Source: Firmicutes bacterium FC7 (GTDB lineage: Bacteria; Bacillota; Clostridia; Tissierellales; Tissierellaceae). Taken from it: a DNA stretch of 64,000 bases. Below are positions 27,425 to 36,398 of the stretch, piece by piece (position 1 is the first letter of the stretch; every line of letters begins with the position of its first letter). The stretch covers positions 13,630 to 77,629 of the forward strand of contig JAKELU010000010.1 of the NCBI GenBank assembly GCA_022760735.1, written 5' to 3'. A program made the position numbers and the translations under genes. The notes under the pieces are model-generated. The model was not told the DNA's origin. It worked only from the letters and a program-made list of their open reading frames with translations, and searched no databases.

Positions 27425-28564
27425 TTAATAATTTTTTGGTGGTTTAGGCCCGTAATACTGATAATAGTCTACCTTTATTCTACCATTATATAATTTCCTT
27501 TTTCTGTCTGCCTTTTTGCCATACAATTTCTCAAAATTTTCCTCCGAAGTAATGATATACATGGACCAGGTATTTAACGCTCTAAATTTTTTCCCTAAAT
27601 CGACATAAAGTTGCTCTACTTCTTCTTTGTCGCCCATTCTTTCACCATAAGGTGGGTTAGTTATTACTACCCCATAATTGTCTTTTAAATCAACATTTCG
27701 CATATCTTTCATAAAAAATTGTATATCGTCTTCTAAGCCTAAATTAGCAGCATTATCTCTTGCCCTTAAAATTGACCTCTTATCAATGTCACATCCCATT
27801 ATATCTAACTTTACATCATTGTCTATTTTTTTTAATGCTTCTCTTCTAGCTTCTGCCCAATATTCCTTTGGTACTCTTGGCCATTCTTCTGCTGCAAAGC
27901 TTCTATCAAGACCTGGTGCTATATTTCTTCCTATCATTGCCGCTTCAATAGGAATTGTTCCTGAACCACAGAAAGGGTCCAATAGAGTTCTTTCCTTGTT
28001 CCAATAGCTTAATAAAATCATTGCTGCAGCAAGTGTTTCTTTAATAGGCGCATCTCCTGCTCTATCCCTGTAGCCTCTTTTATGGAGCCCTTCTCCTGAA
28101 GTATCTATGGTAAGTGTTGCAATGTCCTTTAAAATTGAAACCTCAATCGTATATTTAGCACCAGTTTTCGGAAACCATTCTACATCATATTTAGTTTTTA
28201 GCTTTTCTACAATAGCTTTCTCAACTATCCTCTGTGAGTCTGATATGCTGTATAGCTTTGAGGAAACGCTTTTACCTTCTACTATGAAGTTTCCATCCTC
28301 AGGAATCCATTCATCCCAAGGTAATGCCTTTGTCTTTTCAAACAATTCTTCAAAGCTTAGTGCTTTAAACTCTCCTATTTTTATTAATACCCTTTCTGCA
28401 GTTCTTAACCATATATTTGCTATTGGAATATCTTTTTCAGTTGCAGAAAAAGTAACTTTTCCGTTTTCAACAATTATATCTTCGAATCCTAAATCCATTA
28501 ACTCTCTTTTACAAACTGCCTCTAACCCAAAGGTAGTTGTAGCAATTAATTGCAATTTTTCCAT
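27425..28564 (-). CDS. THUMP-domain class I SAM-dependent rRNA methyltransferase (RlmL/YpsC-like)
   Basis: Predicted 23S rRNA N2-guanine methyltransferase. An N-terminal ferredoxin-like and THUMP region (about 1-155; MEKLQLIATTTFGLEAVCKR) precedes a Rossmann methyltransferase domain with LLDPFCGSGTIPIEAAMIG and the catalytic NPPYGERMG. 379 residues matches YpsC of Bacillus. ATG at 28564 is eight bases from AGGAG; GTG at 28567 is the other option. It lies upstream of the adenosyltransferase by 33 bases, probably one transcript. Confidence 0.93.
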   Translation of the reverse strand: MEKLQLIATTTFGLEAVCKRELMDLGFEDIIVENGKVTFSATEKDIPIANIWLRTAERVLIKIGEFKALSFEELFEKTKALPWDEWIPEDGNFIVEGKSVSSKLYSISDSQRIVEKAIVEKLKTKYDVEWFPKTGAKYTIEVSILKDIATLTIDTSGEGLHKRGYRDRAGDAPIKETLAAAMILLSYWNKERTLLDPFCGSGTIPIEAAMIGRNIAPGLDRSFAAEEWPRVPKEYWAEARREALKKIDNDVKLDIMGCDIDKRSILRARDNAANLGLEDDIQFFMKDMRNVDLKDNYGVVITNPPYGERMGDKEEVEQLYVDLGKKFRALNTWSMYIITSEENFEKLYGKKADRKRKLYNGRIKVDYYQYYGPKPPKNY

Positions 28565-28714
28565 CACATCTTCTCCTCTTTAGAATAAACTATGTATACT
28601 AATTATACCTTTAATTATATTATTTTATAGAGCATTATAAATATTTTTTGGGTACTTTAAATATATTTTGGGTATAAGAGAAATAATAATTAGAAAATAT
28701 GGGAGGTTATTAAA

Positions 28715-29092
28715 TTGAAAAGTATAGGTAATTTATATCAAACAGGAGATTGGAAAGGCGAAAAACACGTTCCAGTAATTCATGCACCAGAAACTGCTAA
28801 TAAGGATGAATACATTAATGTTAAAGTACTTATTGGGGAAGAAATTCCTCATCCTAATACCTTAGAGCATCATATTCAATGGGTTAAAGTATACTTCCAC
28901 CCAGAAGGAAGTAAGTTCCCAGTTGAAGTAGCAAATGCTGATTTTAGCGCTCACGGAGAATTAGGAGTTTATACAGATTATTGTGTTGAATTTAAGTTTA
29001 AGGCTGATAAATCAGGTACATTATATGCTACAAGCTATTGCAACATACATGGTCTATGGGAAAACAGTATGGAGATTACTATAGCTGAATAG
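28715..29092 (+). CDS. Superoxide reductase, one-iron (neelaredoxin/class II) type
   Basis: Reduces superoxide to peroxide without making oxygen, typical of anaerobes. The 125 residues hold all ligands of the catalytic Fe(His4Cys) centre: His18, His46, His52, Cys109 and His112, with the Glu16-Lys17 pair that supplies protons. The N-terminal desulforedoxin domain of 2Fe enzymes is absent. TTG start at 28715 behind GGGAGG. A single gene transcribed away from the methyltransferase; the tyrS promoter begins directly after its stop codon. Confidence 0.94.
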   Translation: MKSIGNLYQTGDWKGEKHVPVIHAPETANKDEYINVKVLIGEEIPHPNTLEHHIQWVKVYFHPEGSKFPVEVANADFSAHGELGVYTDYCVEFKFKADKSGTLYATSYCNIHGLWENSMEITIAE

Positions 29093-29121
29093 TTGACTTT
29101 TTTACTTTTTTATAATAATAT
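29093..29121 (+). promoter_or_regulatory. Promoter of the tyrS T-box leader
   Basis: TTGACT (29093-29098), 17-base spacer, TAATAT (29116-29121). It is well placed to start RNA about 10 bases before the T-box stem I. Confidence 0.5.
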
Positions 29122-29138
29122 ATCCTTAACTCTATAAT

Positions 29139-29346
29139 AGCGATGGGAAATAAGTAGCTAGCCAATTTAAGTTTCACAGAGAGCAAACTAGGGTGAGAGG
29201 TTTGTAACAGTTGACTTAGTGAATTACAATTCCTTTAAAATAATCGTGATGGATGCCACACTTTACGTGGTTAGAGGCTTTTAGCGAATAAAGGTGGTAC
29301 CACGGGTTTTCTCTCGTCCTTTCTGGATAAGAGGAAACCCTTTTTT
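29139..29346 (+). ncRNA. T-box leader (tyrosine) with terminator
   Basis: Stem I apical signature is visible (AGAGAG at about 29178 and GGTGAGAG near 29193). A TAC tyrosine specifier candidate is at 29225-29227 in GAATTACAAT. The T-box AAAGGTGGTACCACG is at 29290-29304. The terminator stem CGGGTTTTCTC pairs with GAGGAAACCC (to 29340) and is followed by six Ts. Uncharged tRNA-Tyr binding should favour the antiterminator and switch on tyrS. The specifier matches the downstream gene. Confidence 0.93.
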
Positions 29347-29429
29347 AATGAGCACCAATTTTGTGAACATAGCGAGCAAAATTGAGTTACGAAACTGTGT
29401 ATTATTTTTATATTTGTAGGAGGAAAAAC

Positions 29430-30653
29430 ATGGGTAACGTATTAGACTTGTTATATGAAAGAGGATATATTGACCAAGTAACATTTGAAGAGGAAGTTAG
29501 AGAACTACTAGAAAGGGAATCAGTGACATTCTATATAGGGTTCGATGCTACAGCAGATAGCCTTACTCTAGGCCATTTTCTTCAAATAATGGTAATGAAA
29601 CATATGCAAAATGCAGGACATAGACCTATAGCGCTTCTGGGTGGAGGAACTACCATGGTCGGAGACCCAACTGGTAAATCTGACATGAGAAAAGTACTAA
29701 CTAAGGAAGCAATAGAGTATAATGCAAGCAGATTCAAAGAACAGTTTAGCAGATTCTTAGATTTTAGCGATGGCAAAGCTATTATGGATAACAATGCAAA
29801 CTGGCTATTGGACCTAAACTTCCTAGAGTTTATGAGAGAGGTTGGGGTACACTTTTCAGTTAACAAAATGCTGACTGAGGATGCATATAAAACTAGAATG
29901 GAGAGAGGGCTTACATTCTTTGAATTTAGTTATCAACTACTACAGTCCTACGATTTCCTAGTTCTATATAGAAAATATGGATGTAAAATGCAATTAGGTG
30001 GTAGTGATCAATGGTCAAATATCTTAGGTGGATACGACTTAGTAAGAAAGCTTGAGAATGATAAAGTATATGCTATGACTTTCAAACTTCTAACAACTGC
30101 TGAAGGTAAGAAGATGGGAAAAACTGAAGCAGGTACAATCTGGCTAGATGCTGAAAAAACTTCACCATATGAATTATATCAATATATGAGAAATACAGAT
30201 GATAGAGACGTTGAGAAGTTCTTAGCTTTATTAACATTCTTACCTATGGATGAGGTCAGAAGACTTGGTGCTCTAGAAGGTGCTGAAATAAATAAGGCTA
30301 AAGAAGTATTAGCCTTTGAAGTAACTAAGTTAATACACGGAGAAGAAGAGGCTACAAAAGCACAAAATGCTTCTAGAGCTTTATTTGCTGGTGGTGGAGA
30401 TGAATCAGCTATACCATTTACTGAAATGGATAGAAGTGTATTTGAAAAAGGTATAGGAATACTTGATTTATTAAAAGAATTAGGTTTAACTAAGTCTAAT
30501 GGTGAAGGACGTAGACTTGTAGAACAAGGTGGTATTTCAATTGATGATGTTAAGGTTGAAGAAATAAATAGAACAATTACCTTAGATGATTTTAAGGATG
30601 GAAAAATTCTAATCAGAAAGGGTAAAAAGGTATATCATCAAGTTAGAATTTAG
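29430..30653 (+). CDS. tyrS: Tyrosyl-tRNA synthetase
   Basis: Charges tRNA-Tyr. The class Ic core has the HIGH-like LTLGHFLQI, the tyrosine pocket GGSDQWSNI and the KMSKS-like [11 protein letters not shown]-terminal S4 RNA-binding domain (about 345-407) ends [14 protein letters not shown] at 29430 directly follows TAGGAGGAAAAAC and gives 407 residues; an in-frame ATG 48 bases upstream would add 16 residues outside the family alignment. Controlled by the T-box leader. Confidence 0.97.
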   Translation: MGNVLDLLYERGYIDQVTFEEEVRELLERESVTFYIGFDATADSLTLGHFLQIMVMKHMQNAGHRPIALLGGGTTMVGDPTGKSDMRKVLTKEAIEYNASRFKEQFSRFLDFSDGKAIMDNNANWLLDLNFLEFMREVGVHFSVNKMLTEDAYKTRMERGLTFFEFSYQLLQSYDFLVLYRKYGCKMQLGGSDQWSNILGGYDLVRKLENDKVYAMTFKLLTTAEGKKMGKTEAGTIWLDAEKTSPYELYQYMRNTDDRDVEKFLALLTFLPMDEVRRLGALEGAEINKAKEVLAFEVTKLIHGEEEATKAQNASRALFAGGGDESAIPFTEMDRSVFEKGIGILDLLKELGLTKSNGEGRRLVEQGGISIDDVKVEEINRTITLDDFKDGKILIRKGKKVYHQVRI

Positions 30654-30658
30654 TTTAT

Positions 30659-30692
30659 AGGCTATCGCATTTATTTATGCGAAGCCTTTTTT
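30659..30692 (+). terminator. Terminator after tyrS
   Basis: AGGCTATCGCAT pairs with ATGCGAAGCCT (one bulged base) over a short loop and runs into six Ts. Confidence 0.88.
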
Positions 30693-30784
30693 ATTATGAA
30701 ATTAGAGAATACTAAAGCTTTTTATATTGTTTTACCATTTTCTGATATATATAATACTAATAAAAGCAAAAGGGGTTGATTTAT

Positions 30785-31336
30785 ATGCCATTTTTAGTAG
30801 GTGATAGGATAGTTCTTAGAGATTATAGAAAAGAAGATTTACCTTATATGAGAAAATGGGTCAACGACAACGAAATAACCAAATATTTAAGCAATATTTT
30901 TTTATATCCTCACACCCTCCATGATACTGAGAGTTTTCTAAATAGTCTATTAGAAGGCAGAGCTGGATATAAAGGATTTGTAATAGCTAACAAGGATACT
31001 GAAGAGTATATAGGACAGATTGATCTTATTAAGATAGACTGGGTAAACAGAGTTGGAACCTTAGGAATAGTTATAGGAACTAAGGAAAATTTAGGAAAAG
31101 GTTATGGTACTGAAGCAATTAAGCTGTTACAGGAGTTTGCCTTCAATAAGTTAAATCTTCACAAATTGGAATTAGAGGTAAGAGATTTCAACGTAAGAGC
31201 TATCAACTGTTACAAGAAATGTGGGTTTATAGAAGAAGGAAGAAAAAGAGAAAGTTTCTTTGCAGATGGTAAATATCATGATACTGTTATTATGGGAGTG
31301 CTAAAAAGAGAATATCTAGACCTTATTAAAAATTAA
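30785..31336 (+). CDS. GNAT family N-acetyltransferase (RimJ/RimL-like)
   Basis: Predicted acetyl-CoA-dependent acetyltransferase of 183 residues. The N-terminal strand is VGDRIVLRDYRKEDLPYM. The acetyl-CoA loop GTKENLGKGYGTEAIKLL is at about 98-115. The motif B region NVRAINCYKKCGFIEEGRKRE follows. ATG at 30785 is chosen over the TTG nine bases upstream because AGGGG sits nine bases before it. Substrate unknown; relatives act on ribosomal proteins or small amines. Confidence 0.88.
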   Translation: MPFLVGDRIVLRDYRKEDLPYMRKWVNDNEITKYLSNIFLYPHTLHDTESFLNSLLEGRAGYKGFVIANKDTEEYIGQIDLIKIDWVNRVGTLGIVIGTKENLGKGYGTEAIKLLQEFAFNKLNLHKLELEVRDFNVRAINCYKKCGFIEEGRKRESFFADGKYHDTVIMGVLKREYLDLIKN

Positions 31337-31357
31337 CTTAAATCATCCATTTTAGTA

Positions 31358-31385
31358 TAGACTTACCATTTAGATATGTTATAAT
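31358..31385 (+). promoter_or_regulatory. Promoter upstream of the THF riboswitch
   Basis: TAGACT (31358-31363), 16-base spacer and a perfect TATAAT (31380-31385); transcription would begin just before the riboswitch. Confidence 0.5.
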
Positions 31386-31401
31386 TTAAGAAAATACATA
31401 T

Positions 31402-31495
31402 GACAGAGTAGATAACAAGCGTTAAGTGTTTGAGAATGGAACGTTGTCTCAAAACGAAAAGCTATGCTTGCGGTTTGTTATCGCGTTCACTGCTC
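31402..31495 (+). ncRNA. Tetrahydrofolate (THF-I, folT motif) riboswitch
   Basis: The sequence follows the folT motif. GAGTAGA starts P1. GATAACAA pairs with TTGTTATC (P2). The conserved GCGTTAAGTG and GAGAATGGAACGTTGTCTC (P3) are present. GAACG can form the pseudoknot with CGTTC near 31484, and CTGCTC closes P1. It stands directly upstream of a folate ECF transporter subunit. Downstream, CTTCTTT (31502-31508) can pair with the folT ribosome site, suggesting translational control. Confidence 0.92.
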
Positions 31496-31545
31496 ATAAG
31501 ACTTCTTTCTTATGTGCAGAAAGTCATAGGAAAGGAGGATAGTAT

Positions 31546-32067
31546 ATGAAAAGAGTTAGTTTTCTTACTACAAAGAAAATTGCCTATGCAGGTATTTTTG
31601 TTGCCCTATCCGTAGCTATCAACACATTAAGAATTGGTAGTATAAGCTTTGGTGGTTTCCCTATTATCTTCTCTGGTTACGCCTTAGGCCCAGTATTAGG
31701 ATTTATTGTTGGTGGACTAGCTGATATAGTTGGTTTTATAATAAGACCATCATCTACAGGTGGATTCAATCCTATTTTTACCCTTACATCAGCTCTAACA
31801 GGGGCTATTCCAGTTATTGTAACCAGTGCCTTAGGAAATAAATATCCTAATTATAAGTTTGGGAAGATTCTAGTAGGAGTATTGATAGGACAAACTATTA
31901 CCTCAGTAATTATTGTACCACTTGCAATTTCAATACTATATGGTAAGAATACATTCTGGTATTATATGACATCTGCAGCAATTAAGCAAGCAGTTTCAAT
32001 ACCTGTATATAGTATTCTTATAATAAGCATAAATAAAATTCTTTCAAAGCAATTTTTATTTCGCTAA
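31546..32067 (+). CDS. folT: ECF transporter S component, folate family (FolT)
   Basis: Substrate-binding membrane subunit of an energy-coupling-factor transporter for folates. 173 residues with about six membrane helices; KKIAYAGIFVALSVAINTLRI and GYALGPVLGFIVGGLADIVGF are typical of the FolT/PanT class. Substrate assignment rests on the THF riboswitch upstream. The shared EcfAAT energising module is not in the window. AAAGGAGG is well placed before ATG 31546. Confidence 0.9.
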   Translation: MKRVSFLTTKKIAYAGIFVALSVAINTLRIGSISFGGFPIIFSGYALGPVLGFIVGGLADIVGFIIRPSSTGGFNPIFTLTSALTGAIPVIVTSALGNKYPNYKFGKILVGVLIGQTITSVIIVPLAISILYGKNTFWYYMTSAAIKQAVSIPVYSILIISINKILSKQFLFR

Positions 32068-32101
32068 AAATAACTCCTTGGAAAATCCAAGGAGTTATTT
32101 T
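32067..32101. terminator. Bidirectional terminator between folT and the PhzF gene
   Basis: AAAATAACTCCTTGGA (32067-32082) and TCCAAGGAGTTATTTT (32086-32101) form a perfect 16-base stem with a three-base loop and A/T tails on both sides, serving two convergent genes. Confidence 0.9.
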
Positions 32102-32930
32102 ACTTAGAATATATTTCACCTTTTAGTGTTATAACTGCATCCCCAATAATCTCTAATCTGTTGTTGTCCAGTATCTTTAATATTAGCTCTCCTCCTCTAT
32201 AAGATGCCTGATATGCCTTCATTTCATTTTTATCTAGCAATTCACCCCAATAAGAAGCCAATACAGTATGAACCGATCCAGTTACAGGATCCTCATTAAT
32301 TCCAGCCCAGGGATTGAAATATCTTGACACAAAGTCATAATTATCACAATTATTGGTAGTAACTGCTACACCCTTTACATTATCCTTAAACTTTAATTCT
32401 TTTAATTTATCAAAGTTTGGTTTTAAATTATAGATTATATGCTCATCACTTACTTCGATAATTACTTTACCAGTTTTAGCACCTATTTTTGCAACCTTAT
32501 ATTCATTAAGACCTAACGCCTTCAACAGCTCAATTGTAGGCTCGAAATTTAGAGGCATATCTAAAGGCATATCAATACCTATGCCGTTTTCATATTTCTT
32601 AGCTATTAAATCACCACTTTTAGTCTTAAAAACCAATGCCTCTGATTTTGCACCTATAAGATCATAAATAATTTTTGATGTGCCTATGGTTCCATGACCA
32701 CATATATCTACCTCAACTTCTGGAGTAAACCATCTAAGGGAATATATGTCCTTTTCCTTTTCTTTTTCTAAAGGTAGTAAAAATGCTGTTTCAGAGAGAT
32801 TCATCTCCGCTGCAATTTTCTTCATTAGCTCTTCTTCAATTTCTTCCTCTAATACACATATAGCAGCAGGATTACCTCCATAGTACTCCTTTGTAAAAAC
32901 ATCAACTTGATATATTGGAAACTTTCTCAT
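32100..32930 (-). CDS. PhzF family isomerase/epimerase
   Basis: Protein of the PhzF/diaminopimelate-epimerase fold, 276 residues. Typical stretches are VDVFTKEYYGGNPAAICVLEE, NLSETAFLLP with the catalytic Glu, and DICGHGTIGTSKI, then FNPWAGINEDPVTGSVHTVL in the second half. Reactions in this family vary widely and the substrate here is unknown. It lies 13 bases downstream of nfo. Confidence 0.9.
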   Translation of the reverse strand: MRKFPIYQVDVFTKEYYGGNPAAICVLEEEIEEELMKKIAAEMNLSETAFLLPLEKEKEKDIYSLRWFTPEVEVDICGHGTIGTSKIIYDLIGAKSEALVFKTKSGDLIAKKYENGIGIDMPLDMPLNFEPTIELLKALGLNEYKVAKIGAKTGKVIIEVSDEHIIYNLKPNFDKLKELKFKDNVKGVAVTTNNCDNYDFVSRYFNPWAGINEDPVTGSVHTVLASYWGELLDKNEMKAYQASYRGGELILKILDNNRLEIIGDAVITLKGEIYSK

Positions 32931-32943
32931 TCAATCCCCTCTT

Positions 32944-33780
32944 TCATTTTTTATTATATAATTCTTTTAATAACTTAATCTCTTCACCATATCCCTCTAG
33001 CTCATTAGGTGTTTCTAAATAAAATGGCAAATATCTTAGCTTTGGATGATTTATGATATTTGTAAATGTATCTAAGCCAAGGGTACCTTCACCAATTTTT
33101 TCATGTCTATCCTTATGACTTGAGAAGGGATTTTTACTATCATTTAGATGAATTGCATATAGTCTATCTAAGCCTATAGTTCTATCAAACTCATCTAATA
33201 CACTCTCTAAATCATTGACTATATCATAACCCCCATCAAAAACATGGCAAGTATCTAGGCATACACCTAGTTTTTCATTAAGTTTTACTCCATCTATAAT
33301 TGCTCTTAACTCCTCAAAGCTTCTTCCTATTTCCGTACCCTTTCCAGACATTGTTTCTAATAATACAGTAGTTGTTTGCTCAGGTTTTAAAATTTCATTG
33401 AGCAACTCAATAATATACTCAATTCCTTTTTCAACTCCTTGTCCTACATGACTTCCAGGGTGAAAATTATAATAATTATTCGGCAAATATTCCATTCTTT
33501 TTAAGTCATCTTCCATAACTATTTTAGCAAACTCCCTCGTCTCCGCCTTGTTTGAACAAGGATTTAATGTATATGGAGCATGAGCTAATAGCTTCCCAAA
33601 ATTATGTTCCTCCATTATCTTTAATAGTCTATCTACATCATTAGAATCTATATCCTTTGCTCTACTTCCTCTTGGGTTTCGTGTGAAAAACTGGAATGTA
33701 TTAGCACCTATTTTTAAAGCATCCTTACCCATAGCTTCATATCCTTTTGATGTAGATAAGTGACAACCTATTGTAAACAT
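32944..33780 (-). CDS. nfo: Endonuclease IV
   Basis: AP endonuclease for base excision repair; TIM-barrel zinc enzyme of 278 residues. Visible family motifs are [57 protein letters not shown] and [13 protein letters not shown], which carry the trinuclear-zinc ligands. Starts at ATG 33780 with GGAGGAA upstream. Probably cotranscribed with the PhzF gene. Confidence 0.96.
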   Translation of the reverse strand: MFTIGCHLSTSKGYEAMGKDALKIGANTFQFFTRNPRGSRAKDIDSNDVDRLLKIMEEHNFGKLLAHAPYTLNPCSNKAETREFAKIVMEDDLKRMEYLPNNYYNFHPGSHVGQGVEKGIEYIIELLNEILKPEQTTTVLLETMSGKGTEIGRSFEELRAIIDGVKLNEKLGVCLDTCHVFDGGYDIVNDLESVLDEFDRTIGLDRLYAIHLNDSKNPFSSHKDRHEKIGEGTLGLDTFTNIINHPKLRYLPFYLETPNELEGYGEEIKLLKELYNKK

Positions 33781-33892
33781 TTTATTCCTCCAACAATTTT
33801 AGTCATATAATAAGATAATACCCTGTTATCGATTAAATCATATATCAAATACTCCTAACTAATTTTACCATATTGTATGATAATCTTTATGT

Positions 33893-33925
33893 AAAAAACC
33901 TGGTAATTTTTCAATTACCAGGTTT
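33893..33925 (-). terminator. Terminator after the copper-amine-oxidase-like gene
   Basis: AAACCTGGTAATT (33896-33908) and AATTACCAGGTTT (33913-33925) form a 13-base stem with a four-base loop and a minus-strand T run. Confidence 0.9.
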
Positions 33926-33934
33926 GAAAATATT

Positions 33935-34954
33935 CTAATAAAGTATTTTTAATCCTTCTGGAATAATTTCAACCTTTGCCTTTAAAACTTCCTCTATAAA
34001 GCTTTGAGGCACATAAGTTTTTGAATCAACTAACTCTGGAGCAGCACCTAATCTAATAAGCATCTTTGCAAAGTTATAATTGTCCTTACCTATGGTCACT
34101 GCTGTCCATTGAGCTCCTCTAGTTAATTCAGCAGTTTTAGTTTCCTGATTCCAAGCAACTTCATATCCTAAGCCTTCGCCAACAAATCTTAGTGGAATCA
34201 TTTTAAAACCATTTATATCTTTTATACATTCATTGTCTAATATAAACTCCTTAAATTCCTTTTCTTCACCTTCATTTACCTCATCAACTACCCCTACTTC
34301 TTCTCTCTCAGGCATAACAATTATCTTTTTAGGAGAAGTTTGACCTGGATAGCTAGTTAGTACAATATCGAAGAATGCTATTAAGTCTCTATTAGCCAAA
34401 TCTTCAATCTCTAAAGATTCACCATCTTTATCAACTATTACTGTTTCTTCTGAAGGCCTAATTATCATATCACCTTCAGCATTTAACAAGTTTTCATCAA
34501 ATTTTGAAATCATAACTCCCTGATATTCTTCCGCTTCATTTATAATTACAACATCAGGTCCTAGTTGTGGTGGATAGCTCATAGCCATGATAGTATCCTT
34601 ATGATAAAAAATTGTAACCTCCATACCTACTTCTAAATCATCTTCATCTGCAAACTCCAATGTTTTGTCATTTAGTAGAATTACATCTTCATTAATGTAT
34701 GCCTTCAAAGCGTCAAGACCTTCGGTATTTTCATTCTCAACTAAAATAGCAAGCATATTATGGCCATTTTCTACTTTAGTAATTTTACCTCTGAATTCAA
34801 TATATTCGGTTACTTTAGCCTCATCTATAGGTGCACTAATTGGTGAGTTAATTGGAGCGCTAATTAGCCTTATTTCCTCTTCAGCATTTACTGCTATTGG
34901 ACTTACTGCAATACATGTAGCTAAGGATAATGCCATAACCTTCTTTATATTCAT
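33935..34954 (-). CDS. Secreted protein with C-terminal copper amine oxidase N-like domain
   Basis: Signal peptide MNIKKVMALSLATCIAVSPI with AVNAEEE cleavage region. The middle (about 40-230) is a set of beta-rich stretches that look like two related units (VTEYIEFRGKITKVENGHNM and EEYQGVMISKFDENLLNAEG). The C-terminal ~95 residues are the copper-amine-oxidase N-like domain (MIPLRFVGEGLGYEVAWN, TYVPQSFIEEVL) common in clostridial surface proteins, where it acts as a structural or wall-associated module, not an oxidase. Function unknown. It is followed by its own terminator. Confidence 0.85.
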   Translation of the reverse strand: MNIKKVMALSLATCIAVSPIAVNAEEEIRLISAPINSPISAPIDEAKVTEYIEFRGKITKVENGHNMLAILVENENTEGLDALKAYINEDVILLNDKTLEFADEDDLEVGMEVTIFYHKDTIMAMSYPPQLGPDVVIINEAEEYQGVMISKFDENLLNAEGDMIIRPSEETVIVDKDGESLEIEDLANRDLIAFFDIVLTSYPGQTSPKKIIVMPEREEVGVVDEVNEGEEKEFKEFILDNECIKDINGFKMIPLRFVGEGLGYEVAWNQETKTAELTRGAQWTAVTIGKDNYNFAKMLIRLGAAPELVDSKTYVPQSFIEEVLKAKVEIIPEGLKILY

Positions 34955-35130
34955 AATTTGAACCTCCTAATTAATCATATCTTAATCTTTATCTAAATTA
35001 TATCAACGGTTTTTAAACAAGGGGTTACATAGTGGTTACATAAAGGTAACAATTTACCAAAATATCTATTATGTAAATTTTAATATTATGGTATTATATA
35101 CTTATACTTATCATCTTAGGAGGGATATTC

Positions 35131-35565
35131 ATGAACGTCACCATTAAACCAATTATCTATGGAACACAAGAGTATGAAGAATCAGTTGATCTAAGAAATG
35201 AAGTATTTAGGAAGCCTTGGGGTCTCGATATTAGAAATGAAGACTTATCATCAGATGCTACTTATGAAATGTTTGGTGCATATAAAGATGATAAGCTTAT
35301 TGCAACAATTTTCTTGACTGAAGACGATGATGAAACTGCTAGAATTAAAAGTGTTGCGATTTTTGATGAATATAGAGGAAAAGGCCTTGGTACATATTTA
35401 ATGGATTATGTTGAAGATATTGCTCGCAAAAAAGGTTATAAAAAGGTAGCATTAATGGGTAGAGTGTCAGCAGAAGTCTTCTACCATAAACTTGGATATA
35501 AGACTATAAGTGAAGCTTACGACTATAATACTATACCGCATGTTGATATGATTAAGGATTTATAA
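35131..35565 (+). CDS. GNAT family N-acetyltransferase
   Basis: A 144-residue acetyltransferase of single-domain type. The acetyl-CoA loop VAIFDEYRGKGLGTYLMDYV is at about 77-96 and VSAEVFYHKLGYKTIS near 113-128 is the final beta-bulge. AGGAGGG ribosome site before ATG. Resembles ElaA/YitI-like proteins in layout; substrate unknown. Confidence 0.88.
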   Translation: MNVTIKPIIYGTQEYEESVDLRNEVFRKPWGLDIRNEDLSSDATYEMFGAYKDDKLIATIFLTEDDDETARIKSVAIFDEYRGKGLGTYLMDYVEDIARKKGYKKVALMGRVSAEVFYHKLGYKTISEAYDYNTIPHVDMIKDL

Positions 35566-35667
35566 AAACGGAGCTTGTTCTCAATTTATATATTATAAGT
35601 ATAAATTTGATTTTTTTAGCAAACAATTTATTATGAGAATCGTTTTCTCATTATGATTTTCTGGGTG

Positions 35668-35712
35668 AAGCTATAGCATTAAAGATTGGTTATCTTTTTG
35701 CTATAGCTTTTT
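35668..35712 (+). terminator. Terminator after the GNAT gene
   Basis: AAGCTATAGC (35668-35677) pairs with GCTATAGCTT (35700-35709), with a second inner stem AAAGAT/ATCTTT, then five Ts. A weaker AT-rich hairpin with a T run lies upstream near 35581-35615. Confidence 0.75.
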
Positions 35713-35792
35713 CGCTCTCCAAATTATTTTGTTGTATATAAACATATCAATTGATATAGTATAATTAGGAAAAAATAAAGGAGTGGATTTTA

Positions 35793-36362
35793 ATGGAATA
35801 TAGGAATGCAACATTAAATGACATCCCGGCTGTTTCAAAATTACAAGAAAAGTATCATGTATCAACAATAAGTGAAGAAGATAAGCCAGACGGTTTTGTT
35901 ACTACGCTTTTTACAGAAGAGCAATTTAAAAGGCTAATAGAAGATGAAAATGGACTAGCTGTCGCTTGTGATGGGGGAAAAGTCATTGGATATGCCATGG
36001 CTGCATCATGGCAGTATTGGTCAGAATGGCCACTATTTCAACATATGATTAAGGATTTACCTAATACTACATACATGGGACAAGTCCTCTCAATGGATAA
36101 TTCTTACCAATATGGGCCAGTTTGTGTACATAAGGACTATCGAGGTAGCGATGTTTTTCCCAATTTATTTGAATTTTCAAGAAGGCAGATGAAAGACAGA
36201 TACCCTATATTGATAACCTTTATAAACAAGATAAACCCAAGGTCCTATAAAGCTCATGCGAAGATTGGACTCGATGTGATTAAAACATTTGAATTTAATA
36301 ATAATCAATATTATGAACTTGGATATGATACATCTGTGAAAACTGTAGGTTCTAATATCTAG
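35793..36362 (+). CDS. GNAT family acetyltransferase-like protein
   Basis: A 189-residue protein with a GNAT-type N-terminus (MEYRNATLNDIPAVSKLQEKY) and GPVCVHKDYRGSDVFPNLFE in place of the canonical Q/RxxGxG/A loop, a degenerate acetyl-CoA motif. The end (NPRSYKAHAKIGLDVIKTFEF) matches the NxxSxxxYxKxGF-like region. It may still bind acetyl-CoA or have diverged. Start ATG with AAAGGAG upstream. Confidence 0.8.
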   Translation: MEYRNATLNDIPAVSKLQEKYHVSTISEEDKPDGFVTTLFTEEQFKRLIEDENGLAVACDGGKVIGYAMAASWQYWSEWPLFQHMIKDLPNTTYMGQVLSMDNSYQYGPVCVHKDYRGSDVFPNLFEFSRRQMKDRYPILITFINKINPRSYKAHAKIGLDVIKTFEFNNNQYYELGYDTSVKTVGSNI

Positions 36363-36365
36363 AAT

Positions 36366-36398
36366 ATAGCCTCAAGCTTTTATTTAGCTTGAGGCTAT
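36366..36398. terminator. Shared convergent terminator
   Basis: ATAGCCTCAAGCT (36366-36378) and AGCTTGAGGCTAT (36386-36398) form a 13-base stem with a seven-base loop between two convergent genes. The tails are weakly T-rich. Confidence 0.75.

Noticed and set aside
28107-28583. 158-codon open frame on the plus strand opposite the THUMP methyltransferase
   Set aside because: Composition is Ser/Ile/Phe-rich as expected from an antisense reading of a real gene; no domain and no sensible ribosome site. The minus-strand protein has clear motifs across the same bases.
29382-29429. 16-residue N-terminal extension of tyrosyl-tRNA synthetase from an upstream ATG
   Set aside because: It lies between the T-box terminator and a strong ribosome site that serves ATG 29430; the extension does not fit the family.
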